A stretch of DNA of 64,000 nt from contig NZ_SMAO01000004.1 in NCBI RefSeq assembly GCF_004342175.1, forward strand, positions 62,001 to 126,000, read 5' to 3'. Under the pieces are notes generated by a model. That model searched no databases. It had not been told where the DNA came from and saw only the letters and a list, made by a program, of their open reading frames with translations. Below, piece by piece: positions 16,049 through 23,928 of the stretch; positions within the stretch are counted from its first letter, which is position 1; each line of letters begins with the position of its first letter. A program made the position numbers and the translations under genes. This DNA is from Thiobaca trueperi. Its GTDB lineage: Bacteria; Pseudomonadota; Gammaproteobacteria; Chromatiales; Chromatiaceae.

Positions 16049-16813
16049 TCAAGGCCGCTGCGGCTGCTCTGTCTGAAGCCGGTCACGCCCGAAGGTTGCC
16101 GGCTCTGCAAGACTGACCGGCTCCAGCAGACGGGCCTCGAAATTGGTCAGCACGCTGAATTCGACCCGTCGCGACGCTGCTGCATTCTCCCGGCCGGATG
16201 CGTCCCGAATCGGTCGTGACGAAGAGAGTCCGACCGCTGCCACCCGATGCCGGAACCAGACCTCATCGCGTAGTCTGTCCAGGCCATAGGCGAAGCGCAG
16301 GACGGCCTGGGTGCGTTGCTGGCTCAATTCCATATTGGCGAAATAGGCATCCAACGGGCTGCTGCCGGGCGCCCATTCGCTGGACGTATGGCCCTCAATG
16401 CGGATCTCGCGGATCACCTCCTGGAAAGGCGTGAGCTGGGCGGCATAGCGCGGCAGGAAATCGCGCAGGATGGCCTCGAACTCGGGTTTGATACGGGCCG
16501 AGTTACGATCAAATAACACATCCGGTTCACGAAAACGCAGCGTCAGGCTGTTCCGATCAAACTCGGCGTTCCAGCGTTGTAAATCCTTCCTGAATTCACG
16601 ATCGAGGGCCGAGTAAATGGCCTGTCGCACCTCAACCGCCGTCATTCTGACATCCGCTTCGATGGCGCGCGAACGCTCAAGCTGAAGCATGTGCAGCAGG
16701 GCGAGAAACAGAAAGATCATCATCAGCGATGACATGAGGTCGGACAAGGCCACCCAATGGAAATCGTCTTCCTGCTGGGGTGTTTTGGGCGGAGCGAGTG
16801 GCAGGCTGTTCAT
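16049..16813 (-). CDS. MotB/OmpA-family membrane protein, ZorB-like
   Basis: 254 residues. One N-terminal membrane segment (LSDLMSSLMMIFLFLALLHML, about 22-45) with the Asp typical of ion-conducting MotB/ExbD helices is followed by an OmpA-like peptidoglycan-binding domain (FDRNSARIKP, IRIEGHTSSEW, NMELSQQRTQAVLRF, AASRRVEFSV). Its ATG overlaps the stop of the upstream channel gene by four bases (ATGA), so the two are coupled. The pair is not the flagellar stator, which is encoded next door. Similarity to Zorya ZorB is in architecture; ZorC/ZorD/ZorE are absent. Confidence 0.7.
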   Translation of the reverse strand: MNSLPLAPPKTPQQEDDFHWVALSDLMSSLMMIFLFLALLHMLQLERSRAIEADVRMTAVEVRQAIYSALDREFRKDLQRWNAEFDRNSLTLRFREPDVLFDRNSARIKPEFEAILRDFLPRYAAQLTPFQEVIREIRIEGHTSSEWAPGSSPLDAYFANMELSQQRTQAVLRFAYGLDRLRDEVWFRHRVAAVGLSSSRPIRDASGRENAAASRRVEFSVLTNFEARLLEPVSLAEPATFGRDRLQTEQPQRP

Positions 16814-17904
16814 GCATGCGCCCTCATCGGTGAAGCGTGACGTATGCCATCGTCATACCTGCCATCCATGCCGTATTGACCTAAGCGCTGCTGCGCGCTC
16901 AATGCCGACAGTACGGCGTTTTCGATGCTTTCCAGCATGGCCTTCAGACGCTGATCGATCGCCGGGAAGGCCTCCTTCGCGCGGTCGCGCAAGTCCGCAA
17001 TGCTGCCGAGCAGTGACTCCAGTTCGATGGATTCGCGGCGCAGGCCGACGATGGCCGATGCCTGATCCTCGACGTGACAGGAGATTTGACGGGCCTGCTC
17101 AGTGAGCGCTTGCAGACTGGCTTCGGATTTGGCCACGCCAGCCGTGGCGTGGTCGAGCTGCTGGCCGAGCGATTCCATGTGTTCACGATATTGATCCTGC
17201 CAGCGCAACAGTTTTTCCACCGAGGCATCCAGTCGGCGGAAATTCTCCCCGAACTGTTCCCCCAGATTGCTGTTGAAATCGCGGATCACCGATTCCAGCG
17301 CGGTGATGAGCTGGCGCGACCCCATCTCGCTGAGTTGATCGGCGAAGCCGCGCATGGCGTCGAGCTGCTGCGTATGCTGATGTTCCAAGGTCTGGATCAG
17401 GCGATCATCCAGTCGCGCAACCTGTTGGACCAGTTGCTGGATCGCCGCTAATTGCGCCTCGGCCGCCTGTGCCTGGTACTGCACGAGCGCCGTCAGATTG
17501 CCAGGATTGGCCAGGGAAGTTGGGTTCTGATGATCCGCATTCGCTGCCGCGTCTCGACTCAGAACCAGTATGAGACGCAGACAGACGGCCAGCAGAATCC
17601 CGGTAATGCTGGTGACGAAGGCAAGCTTAAGACCATCCAACAACATTGGAATGCTTGCTTCGATATCGTTGACATCAAAATGCAGTAGTCCAGTGGAAAT
17701 CCCGAGAAAAGTGCCAAGGATGCCGAAAGTCGTCAGCAGCGTGGGGACACTGCGATAAAAGGTGGGCGCGCGATTGCGCAGGATCAGGACCAGCGCGCTA
17801 CTGAACAACGCGAGAAGAATGAACGTGAAGACACCGATGACCATGTTGGCATCATCGAGATGACTCAGCGTTGCGAACATGCCACCGGCAATGGATTCGA
17901 ACAT
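16810..17904 (-). CDS. MotA/TolQ/ExbB-family proton channel with cytoplasmic tail, ZorA-like
   Basis: 364 residues from ATG 17904 (GGAAGG ribosome site); a GTG two codons earlier is less likely. Membrane helices: about 18-41, then the paired channel helices near 75-95 (TLLTTFGILGTFLGISTGLL) and 110-135 (LKLAFVTSITGILLAVCLRLIL), typical of MotA/ExbB/TolQ. The remaining ~220 residues form a glutamine-rich, heptad-like cytoplasmic coiled-coil tail, unlike flagellar MotA. A tail of this kind is the hallmark of ZorA, though this one is shorter. Coupled to the OmpA-type partner. Function unknown: defence motor, envelope energiser or motility accessory. Confidence 0.7.
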   Translation of the reverse strand: MFESIAGGMFATLSHLDDANMVIGVFTFILLALFSSALVLILRNRAPTFYRSVPTLLTTFGILGTFLGISTGLLHFDVNDIEASIPMLLDGLKLAFVTSITGILLAVCLRLILVLSRDAAANADHQNPTSLANPGNLTALVQYQAQAAEAQLAAIQQLVQQVARLDDRLIQTLEHQHTQQLDAMRGFADQLSEMGSRQLITALESVIRDFNSNLGEQFGENFRRLDASVEKLLRWQDQYREHMESLGQQLDHATAGVAKSEASLQALTEQARQISCHVEDQASAIVGLRRESIELESLLGSIADLRDRAKEAFPAIDQRLKAMLESIENAVLSALSAQQRLGQYGMDGRYDDGIRHASPMRAHA

Positions 17905-18143
17905 AACCACCTTCCGCTCTTGTGTATCGGGATGCGCCGCCTGCTGTCAGGCGTGTCTGCGGAAAGCAACGCACAATTCAGGCCAACACGATCAGTCAAG
18001 CCGTGGCGAGGCGGCCACCCATCGCTGGGTTGGCCGGATGTCGAAAGGGTGTCGGCTGCGAGCGTCAAGATCCTGACGACGCGGAACGATTTGAGGAATG
18101 CTGTTTGAGACGGCGCTTGACGGGCAAGCCTTGGCGAGGAGGA

Positions 18144-19031
18144 TTATTTCGGTTTAGTCAATTCTTCTACGGTTGTTGTTTCTTCCTGGACGGCTTCATC
18201 GGTCTTTTTATTCATGACGATGATGCTGATGCGCCGATTGATGGGATTGTCAGGATCGGTCTTGTCGAAAGGAACCGTGGAGGAAAGGCCCACCACCCGA
18301 CCGACCTTGTCTTCCCGCATACCGCCCGCGATGAGTGCACGTCGGGCGGCATTGGCCCGTTCGGTGGAAAGTTCCCAGTTGCTGAAGCCAGCACGTTCGA
18401 GAGGGCGGGCGTCGGTGTGGCCGGTCAGGCTGATCCGGTTTGGCACCTGATTGATGATGGCGCCCAGTTCCTTGAGGATGTCATGCGTATAGTCCTTGAG
18501 CTGGGCGCTGCCCAGGTCGAACATGGAGCGGTTTTCCTTATCGACGATCTGGATCCGCAGTCCTTCCAGCGTGATGTCGATCAGGAGCTGATCCTTGAAG
18601 GGGGCCAATGCCTGACTCTTGTCCAGTGCATCTTCAAGCGCCGTTTGCAGCGACTCCAGGCGGGCCTGATCCTGCTCCTGGGCCAGCTCATCAATCCGCT
18701 CCTGATCCAGCGCTGCCGTTTGCGGCGCTTCGGGGGCCATGTCGATGGCGCCATCGAAACTGATGATGGAGGGTGACGAACCGGTTCCCTCGCCGGTTGA
18801 CTGCGAGGGTGCGGTACTCATGCCTTCGAACGCCGAGGGGTTGTTGAAATACTCCGAGATGGCCGCTTTCTGCTCTTTGGTGGTCGATCCCATGAGCCAG
18901 AGCAGCATGAAGAACGCCATCATGGCGGTGGCGAAATCGGCGAAGGCGATCTTCCAGGCGCCACCGTGATGGCCCCCTCCCTTGAACACCTTCTTGACGA
19001 CAATGGGCTGCTTGTTGGTCTCGATTGCCAT
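18144..19031 (-). CDS. motB: Flagellar motor stator protein MotB
   Basis: 295 residues. The N-terminal cytoplasmic lead and single membrane helix contain the ion-binding Asp in AWKIAFADFATAMMAFFMLLWLM (about 26-48). The periplasmic part holds a coiled stretch and an OmpA-like peptidoglycan-anchor domain (ISLTGHTDARPL, FSNWELSTERANAARRAL, NRRISIIVM). Same strand and 15 bases after motA, so an operon. With MotA it forms the torque-generating proton channel. Confidence 0.93.
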   Translation of the reverse strand: MAIETNKQPIVVKKVFKGGGHHGGAWKIAFADFATAMMAFFMLLWLMGSTTKEQKAAISEYFNNPSAFEGMSTAPSQSTGEGTGSSPSIISFDGAIDMAPEAPQTAALDQERIDELAQEQDQARLESLQTALEDALDKSQALAPFKDQLLIDITLEGLRIQIVDKENRSMFDLGSAQLKDYTHDILKELGAIINQVPNRISLTGHTDARPLERAGFSNWELSTERANAARRALIAGGMREDKVGRVVGLSSTVPFDKTDPDNPINRRISIIVMNKKTDEAVQEETTTVEELTKPK

Positions 19032-19046
19032 GCCTGATGACTCCTG

Positions 19047-19901
19047 TTAGCCGCCGCCACGCAGATGCTTTTCCAGTTCGCTGAAACTGGGGCGGAAGTC
19101 GGAGGCCATGGTTTTTCGGCCAAATTCCACCGCCACCTGCGGGCTGTAACCCTGGACATTAGCCAGGATGCAGGCCTTGAGACAGGAGAGAAAGCGTGTC
19201 TCCTCGGCCGCATAACGCGCCAGCATGGTGGCGATCGGGCTGACGAAACCATAGGAGATCAAAATGCCGCTGAGGGTTCCCACCAGGGCGGCGGCGACCA
19301 GACTGCCAACTTCGGACATCGGGCCGCCCAAGGCAGCCATGGTATGCACGATGCCGAGGACAGCGGCCACGATGCCGAAGGCGGGCAGTCCGTCGGCGAC
19401 CTGCTGCACGGCATGCGAGGTCTCTTCGGCCTCATGGTGATGGGTGGTCAGCTCGACGTCCATGAGGTTATCTAGCTCAAATGGATTCATGTTGCCACTG
19501 ACCACGAGCCGCATGTAATCGGAAATGAATTCGCAGGCGTGATGATCTTTCAGTAGGCGCGGATATTTCTGGAAGAGCGCGCTGCTGGATGGCTCCTCAA
19601 TATCCGACTCGATGCCCATGAGCCCTTCCTTGCGCGCCTTGGTGAAGAGGTCATACATTAGCCCCAATGCCTCCAGATAATCGGCCTTTTTGTACTTAGA
19701 GCCGGTAAACAAGGAGGGAATGGATTTCAGCGACTTCATGACGACGCCCATGGAATTGGCGATGATGAAGCCACCCAAGGCTGCGCCCAGGATGATGATG
19801 AGTTCGAAAGGCTGCCAGATGGCGGCAACGTGACCGCCACCCGCCGCGAATCCGCCGAGGACGGCACCCAATACGACGATGGAACCAAGGATCAAATTCA
19901 C
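19047..19901 (-). CDS. motA: Flagellar motor stator protein MotA
   Basis: 284 residues, E. coli-type MotA. Two N-terminal helices (ILGSIVVLGAVLGGFAAGG; FELIIILGAALGGFIIANS), a large cytoplasmic loop and two C-terminal helices (LPAFGIVAAVLGIVHTMAAL; VGSLVAAALVGTLSGILISYGFV) carrying conserved prolines of the channel. It precedes motB in the same operon. A second stator pair, motCD, lies in the chemotaxis operon, so the cell has two flagellar stator sets. Confidence 0.93.
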   Translation of the reverse strand: MNLILGSIVVLGAVLGGFAAGGGHVAAIWQPFELIIILGAALGGFIIANSMGVVMKSLKSIPSLFTGSKYKKADYLEALGLMYDLFTKARKEGLMGIESDIEEPSSSALFQKYPRLLKDHHACEFISDYMRLVVSGNMNPFELDNLMDVELTTHHHEAEETSHAVQQVADGLPAFGIVAAVLGIVHTMAALGGPMSEVGSLVAAALVGTLSGILISYGFVSPIATMLARYAAEETRFLSCLKACILANVQGYSPQVAVEFGRKTMASDFRPSFSELEKHLRGGG

Positions 19902-20015
19902 GCTGTCAGGTCCTCAGGGACGTTTTGCAGGTCGGGCGGCTTGCTTGTGACGAAGGTTATTGGCGGCCAATAATAGCGAATTGGGGCATTCTTTGCTTGA
20001 CTCAGGATCGCTGGG

Positions 20016-21473
20016 ATGACCCTTCATGATACTGATTACAGGGGGATGCGCACTGTGTGTTCAGTTTGGCTGAAGGCGGTGACGGCCAATGCCGTGCCGG
20101 ATGAGCTGCCGATCCTGGCGCGGTCGCGGCAGGGTTTGGCGCGACTGCTGACGGATGATCTGGCACCGTTGCGAACCCTCTCCATGGCGCTCATGGGCGA
20201 TCCGGCCATGGCGTTGCGGGTGCTGCAACAGGCCAATGTCGTGCCGCACCGCCATTTCAGGGCGGATGTGGTGACTTTGGAGGATGCGGCGCACATGCTG
20301 GGCACCCAGACGCTGCTGCGTCTGGAGTCCGAGGCCGCCGTGGACGAGCGGGTACTGAATGCCGAACGTCTCGCTCCATACCGGCGAAGCGCGGGGCGCG
20401 CGGTGCTGGCGGCCCTATTCGCCTACGACTGGGCCGAGATCGATCATGACCGCTTTCCGTCCGAAGTGAGTCTGGCTGCACTGTTGAATAATCTGGGTGA
20501 GTTGTTCCTGCTTGCGCATGGCGATGCCCGTATCAGCCGCTATCTGGAGTTAGTCGAAGGTTGCCATGTGCTCCCGCATGAGGCCGAATATGTCTCACTG
20601 GGTGAGAGCCTGGAAGATCTTGGGCATGTGCTGGCGGTGCAGTGGGGCTTGCCCGAGATGGTGCGCGAGGCGATGCGCGCCCGCAATGCGCGACATCCGA
20701 GGGCTCTGTGCGTGATGCTGGCGACCCAGATCGCCCGTTACGCCTTTTCCGCCTGGCGTCATCCGATGCAGATGGACGACCTGCATCTGGCGGGCATCGT
20801 GCTGGAACTGGAGCTGCCCGACCTGGCGCAGCGGATCAACCGCGTGCTGGATCACTTCAATCGAACGGCAGCCGACTATGGTCTGGCGCCGCTCAAGAGT
20901 CTGCCGATCGATGACACTGGTCGGCCGGCGGTTCTGCCTGCAATGCGACAGGTGGTGTTTGGTCTGGCACCGCGTCAGGACGATTACGCAGCCGCCATGA
21001 CCGCCCTGCGCGAGGGCGAGCCGGTTGATCGCGAGTCGGTGTTTGCGATCCTGCTGCGCGGTCTGCACCGTGGCCTGGGGCTGAATCGCGTGGTGTTTGC
21101 CGCTTATCGCGCCCGCGAGGATGCCCTGGTCGCGGAATATCTGGTCGGCACCGATTTCGAGCCCTCCTTCAACCGCTTCAGCCTGTCGCGCCCGGACGGC
21201 GGGCTCTTTGCCGGGTTGCTCGACGCGCCATCCGCCGTCTGGCTCAACGATGATAATCAGGCCGCTCTCGCCCCCCGGATCCCGGTGCCTCTCCTGGAAC
21301 TGATCGGCGTTACGCGCTTTTTCGTCATGTCGCTGTGGGTCAGGGGGCGCGTCATTGGACTGGTTTACGCGGATCGGCGCACCGAGAGCTGTCATCTGGA
21401 CGCGCGCAGCTACCAGTCATTTCGCGAGCTGGTCGGTCAGGCGGTTCGCTGTCTGGAGCATCTGGCCGAGTAG
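20016..21473 (+). CDS. HDOD-domain protein with C-terminal GAF-like domain
   Basis: 485 residues from ATG 20016; ATG 20046 is an alternative start. HDOD region about 20-265: MALMGDPAMALRVLQQANV, LEDAAHMLGTQTLLRL, LAALLNNLGELFLLAHG, LGHVLAVQWGLPEMVREAM. The C-terminal third (ESVFAILLRGLHRGLGLNRVVFAAYR ... VRGRVIGLVYADRR ... FRELVGQAVRCLEHL) has the outline of a GAF sensor domain. Third HDOD gene of the region, divergent from motAB and converging on the ComFB gene with a 10-base gap. Confidence 0.78.
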   Translation: MTLHDTDYRGMRTVCSVWLKAVTANAVPDELPILARSRQGLARLLTDDLAPLRTLSMALMGDPAMALRVLQQANVVPHRHFRADVVTLEDAAHMLGTQTLLRLESEAAVDERVLNAERLAPYRRSAGRAVLAALFAYDWAEIDHDRFPSEVSLAALLNNLGELFLLAHGDARISRYLELVEGCHVLPHEAEYVSLGESLEDLGHVLAVQWGLPEMVREAMRARNARHPRALCVMLATQIARYAFSAWRHPMQMDDLHLAGIVLELELPDLAQRINRVLDHFNRTAADYGLAPLKSLPIDDTGRPAVLPAMRQVVFGLAPRQDDYAAAMTALREGEPVDRESVFAILLRGLHRGLGLNRVVFAAYRAREDALVAEYLVGTDFEPSFNRFSLSRPDGGLFAGLLDAPSAVWLNDDNQAALAPRIPVPLLELIGVTRFFVMSLWVRGRVIGLVYADRRTESCHLDARSYQSFRELVGQAVRCLEHLAE

Positions 21474-21483
21474 GCGCTCATCT

Positions 21484-21771
21484 TCAACCTTCCCGCTCGT
21501 CGTCACGACCAGCGCTGCGTCGCCGGAGGGTTGCGATGGCGAAGCCGACAGCGTCCGCCACCTCCTCGCGCATGGTGGCGTGTTCCTGGTCAGTGAGATG
21601 GGCCGCCAGATCGATTGAATAGCGCACATAGCGCGGTGGCAGGTAGTTCAGCGCCACACAGGCCAGGTCGTCCACATAGTCGCTGCCGGTCGCCTCGTCC
21701 TGCTGGAGCAGGGTGTCATGGATGCGTTCCATGACAAGCCGTTCATAGTAATTGCCGATACTGGAGAGCAT
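21484..21771 (-). CDS. ComFB-family protein
   Basis: 95 residues from ATG 21771, with GAGGAT ribosome site; the longer upstream frame has no support. Signature: YYERLVMERIHDTLL, DYVDDLACVALNYLPPRYVRYSIDLAAHL, the ALNxLPPRYV core of the ComFB (late competence) family. Members have been reported to bind cyclic dinucleotides. Divergent from the FleQ-type regulator, a c-di-GMP-responsive family, which suggests a link to the motility switch. Confidence 0.8.
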   Translation of the reverse strand: MLSSIGNYYERLVMERIHDTLLQQDEATGSDYVDDLACVALNYLPPRYVRYSIDLAAHLTDQEHATMREEVADAVGFAIATLRRRSAGRDDEREG

Positions 21772-21980
21772 GATCCTCACCTTGTTGATCCGAGCCGATG
21801 CAAATGGAGATGTGAATGGCGTGGAAAGATTGTTGATGTCGTGTCGATGCGCCGATCTTACCAAGCCCGGGCGCCGAAGGTGTGAACGGCTTTTCCACCG
21901 GACGCGAAGCGGTTAGGATCGCGGCAGCTTGAATTGAAGATGGTGTTGACGATGCCGGACAACCGGAATTTGCCCAGGTG

Positions 21981-23333
21981 ATGAGAATCGGTCTCTTTGG
22001 TCAGGATCCAGCGCGTGCGACGACGCGCTGCATTCTCGAATTTCTGGGTTGCGAGGTCCGGGAGCTGACCGCCTTGAGCGCCATGACCCAGGCGGACCTG
22101 GCGGGGCTCTGGCTGTGCGAGTCGTCCGCGAACCTGGACGCGCTGCTCGACGTGCTGCCCCACGCCAGCGCCCTGCCGCTGGTCTGCCAGCCAACCGACG
22201 GCATCGCCTTCGAGACCCGGCGCGCCTTTCTGGCCGAGTCGCCACTGACGCCGGGCAAGGTGATCCAGATTTTGCAGCGATTACAGCTCGGACAGACAGC
22301 CGATCCGGCGTCTGAGACCGATCTGGTGGGTCGCCATCCGGCGATGCTGGCGGTCAAACGGCTGATCGCCCAGGTCGCCAGAACCGATGCCACGGTGCTG
22401 ATTCTTGGTGAGACCGGTTCCGGCAAGGAGGTGGTCGCGCGCGCCATTCACGACGCATCGAGTCGTGCCGGCAAGCCGTTCGTTGCGGTCAACTGCGGCG
22501 CCATTCCGGCCGATCTGCTCGAAAGCGAACTCTTCGGTCACGAGAAAGGCGCCTTTACCGGCGCTTTTACAGCCCGCGCGGGACGTTTCGAGCTGGCCGC
22601 AGACGGGGTGCTCTTTCTCGACGAGATCGGCGACATGCCGCTGCCGATGCAGGTGAAACTCCTGCGCGTGCTCCAGGAACGCACCTTCGAGCGGGTCGGC
22701 TCGAACAAATCGATTCAGACGAATGCCCGCATCATTTCCGCAACCCATCGCAATCTCGAAACGGCCGTCGTCGCCGGCCATTTCAGACAGGATCTCTTTT
22801 TCCGTCTCAATGTCTTTCCCATCGATCTGCCCCCGCTGCGCGAACGCCAGAGCGATATTCCGCTGCTGATTGAGACGCTCGAACGGCGTCTGCGCGAGCA
22901 GGGGGCGGAACCGGCCGCGCTGACCCCGTCCGTGGTAGCCCATCTGGAGCGACAGGCCTGGTCGGGCAACATCCGCGAGCTGGCGAATCTGCTTGAACAG
23001 CTCTCGATCATGTATCCGGGGCTGCTGGTCGATCTGCCGCAACTGCCGGCCCGCTTCCGTCCGCTGGATGTGGAGTTGCTGCCGGTGCTGGAGGAGCGTC
23101 GGCGTGCGCGTGACCTTGTGCCCACTGCCGATCCGATCGTCTTGCCCCCGGAGGGGATCGAATTGCGTGACTACCTCAACGACCTGGAGCGTGGCATGAT
23201 CGTCGCCGCGCTGGAACAGAACAGTCAGGTGGTTGCCCGCGCCGCCCGTCGGCTGGGGATGCGTCGCACCACGCTGGTCGAACGCATGCGCAAGTTCGGG
23301 CTCGAACGGGACGGATCGGACGCCGTGAGCTGA
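21981..23333 (+). CDS. fleQ: Sigma-54-dependent flagellar master regulator FleQ/FlrA
   Basis: 450 residues from ATG 21981 (GTG 21978 adds one). N-terminal FleQ-type receiver-like domain (~1-110) without a clear phosphorylation site. AAA+ domain with Walker [15 protein letters not shown] near 137, sigma-54-contact loop EKGAFTGAF, Walker [14 protein letters not shown] and arginine-finger region. The C-terminal Fis-type helix-turn-helix is [25 protein letters not shown]. It sits directly upstream of fliE and its sigma-54-like promoter. FleQ proteins activate class II flagellar genes and respond to c-di-GMP and FlhG/FleN. No FleSR pair is present in the window. Confidence 0.92.
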   Translation: MRIGLFGQDPARATTRCILEFLGCEVRELTALSAMTQADLAGLWLCESSANLDALLDVLPHASALPLVCQPTDGIAFETRRAFLAESPLTPGKVIQILQRLQLGQTADPASETDLVGRHPAMLAVKRLIAQVARTDATVLILGETGSGKEVVARAIHDASSRAGKPFVAVNCGAIPADLLESELFGHEKGAFTGAFTARAGRFELAADGVLFLDEIGDMPLPMQVKLLRVLQERTFERVGSNKSIQTNARIISATHRNLETAVVAGHFRQDLFFRLNVFPIDLPPLRERQSDIPLLIETLERRLREQGAEPAALTPSVVAHLERQAWSGNIRELANLLEQLSIMYPGLLVDLPQLPARFRPLDVELLPVLEERRRARDLVPTADPIVLPPEGIELRDYLNDLERGMIVAALEQNSQVVARAARRLGMRRTTLVERMRKFGLERDGSDAVS

Positions 23334-23415
23334 CCCTGATCCTTCATCACACGATCCTGCCTGGCGACTTCTTTGCTTCCACCCTCCGGCAGCGTCAAAA
23401 AAACGCCGTCTCCTG

Positions 23416-23432
23416 TCGGCATCGAAATTGCT
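23416..23432 (+). promoter_or_regulatory. Sigma-54 (-24/-12) promoter of the fliE operon
   Basis: CGGCAT (23417-23422) and TTGC (23428-23431) give GG-N10-GC, the strict RpoN spacing, with TTGCT at -12. It lies about 105 bases before fliE and just after the FleQ-type activator gene. Confidence 0.65.
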
Positions 23433-23535
23433 CTATCGCCATCATCATCGGTGCGGCGCTTTGCGCCTGACCTAATCGAGGCGATTCCGGACCCCGGAGT
23501 TCCGGGCGCGCGGCGCAAAGCAGGAGAGGCCGGGC

Positions 23536-23892
23536 ATGAGCGAAATGCAGATCCAGAGCGTCCTGCAGCAGATGCGCGCAATGTCGCAGTCGGGTCGCAT
23601 TGAGCAGTCCGGGCGCAGCGAAGGCGTGGCGCCGGTCGCACCGGTCACAGGGGTGCGGCGGGTCGAAGGCGAGGATTTCGCCTCCAAAATGAAAGAGGCG
23701 GTGCGCTATGTCAACGACGTGCAGCAGGACGCCACGACACTGCAAACCCGCTTTGAACTCGGCGACAATCAGGTCAGCCTGCCCCAGGTCATGATCGCCA
23801 TGAATAAATCGACGGTCGCCTTCGAGGCGACCAACCAGGTCCGCAATCGTCTGTTGTCGGCCTACCAGGAAGTTATGAGCATGCAAGTCTGA
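23536..23892 (+). CDS. fliE: Flagellar hook-basal body protein FliE
   Basis: 118 residues with ribosome site CAGGAGAGG. FliE joins the MS ring to the proximal rod. Conserved C-terminal half: EDFASKMKEAVRYVNDVQQDA, TRFELGDNQVSLPQVMIAMNKSTVAFEATNQVRNRLLSAYQEVMSMQV, ending as usual. First gene of the fliEFGHIJK... operon behind a sigma-54-type promoter. Confidence 0.95.
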   Translation: MSEMQIQSVLQQMRAMSQSGRIEQSGRSEGVAPVAPVTGVRRVEGEDFASKMKEAVRYVNDVQQDATTLQTRFELGDNQVSLPQVMIAMNKSTVAFEATNQVRNRLLSAYQEVMSMQV

Positions 23893-23928
23893 CCGGACGG
23901 ATGATCGGGTCGACGGAGAAACTGATCC

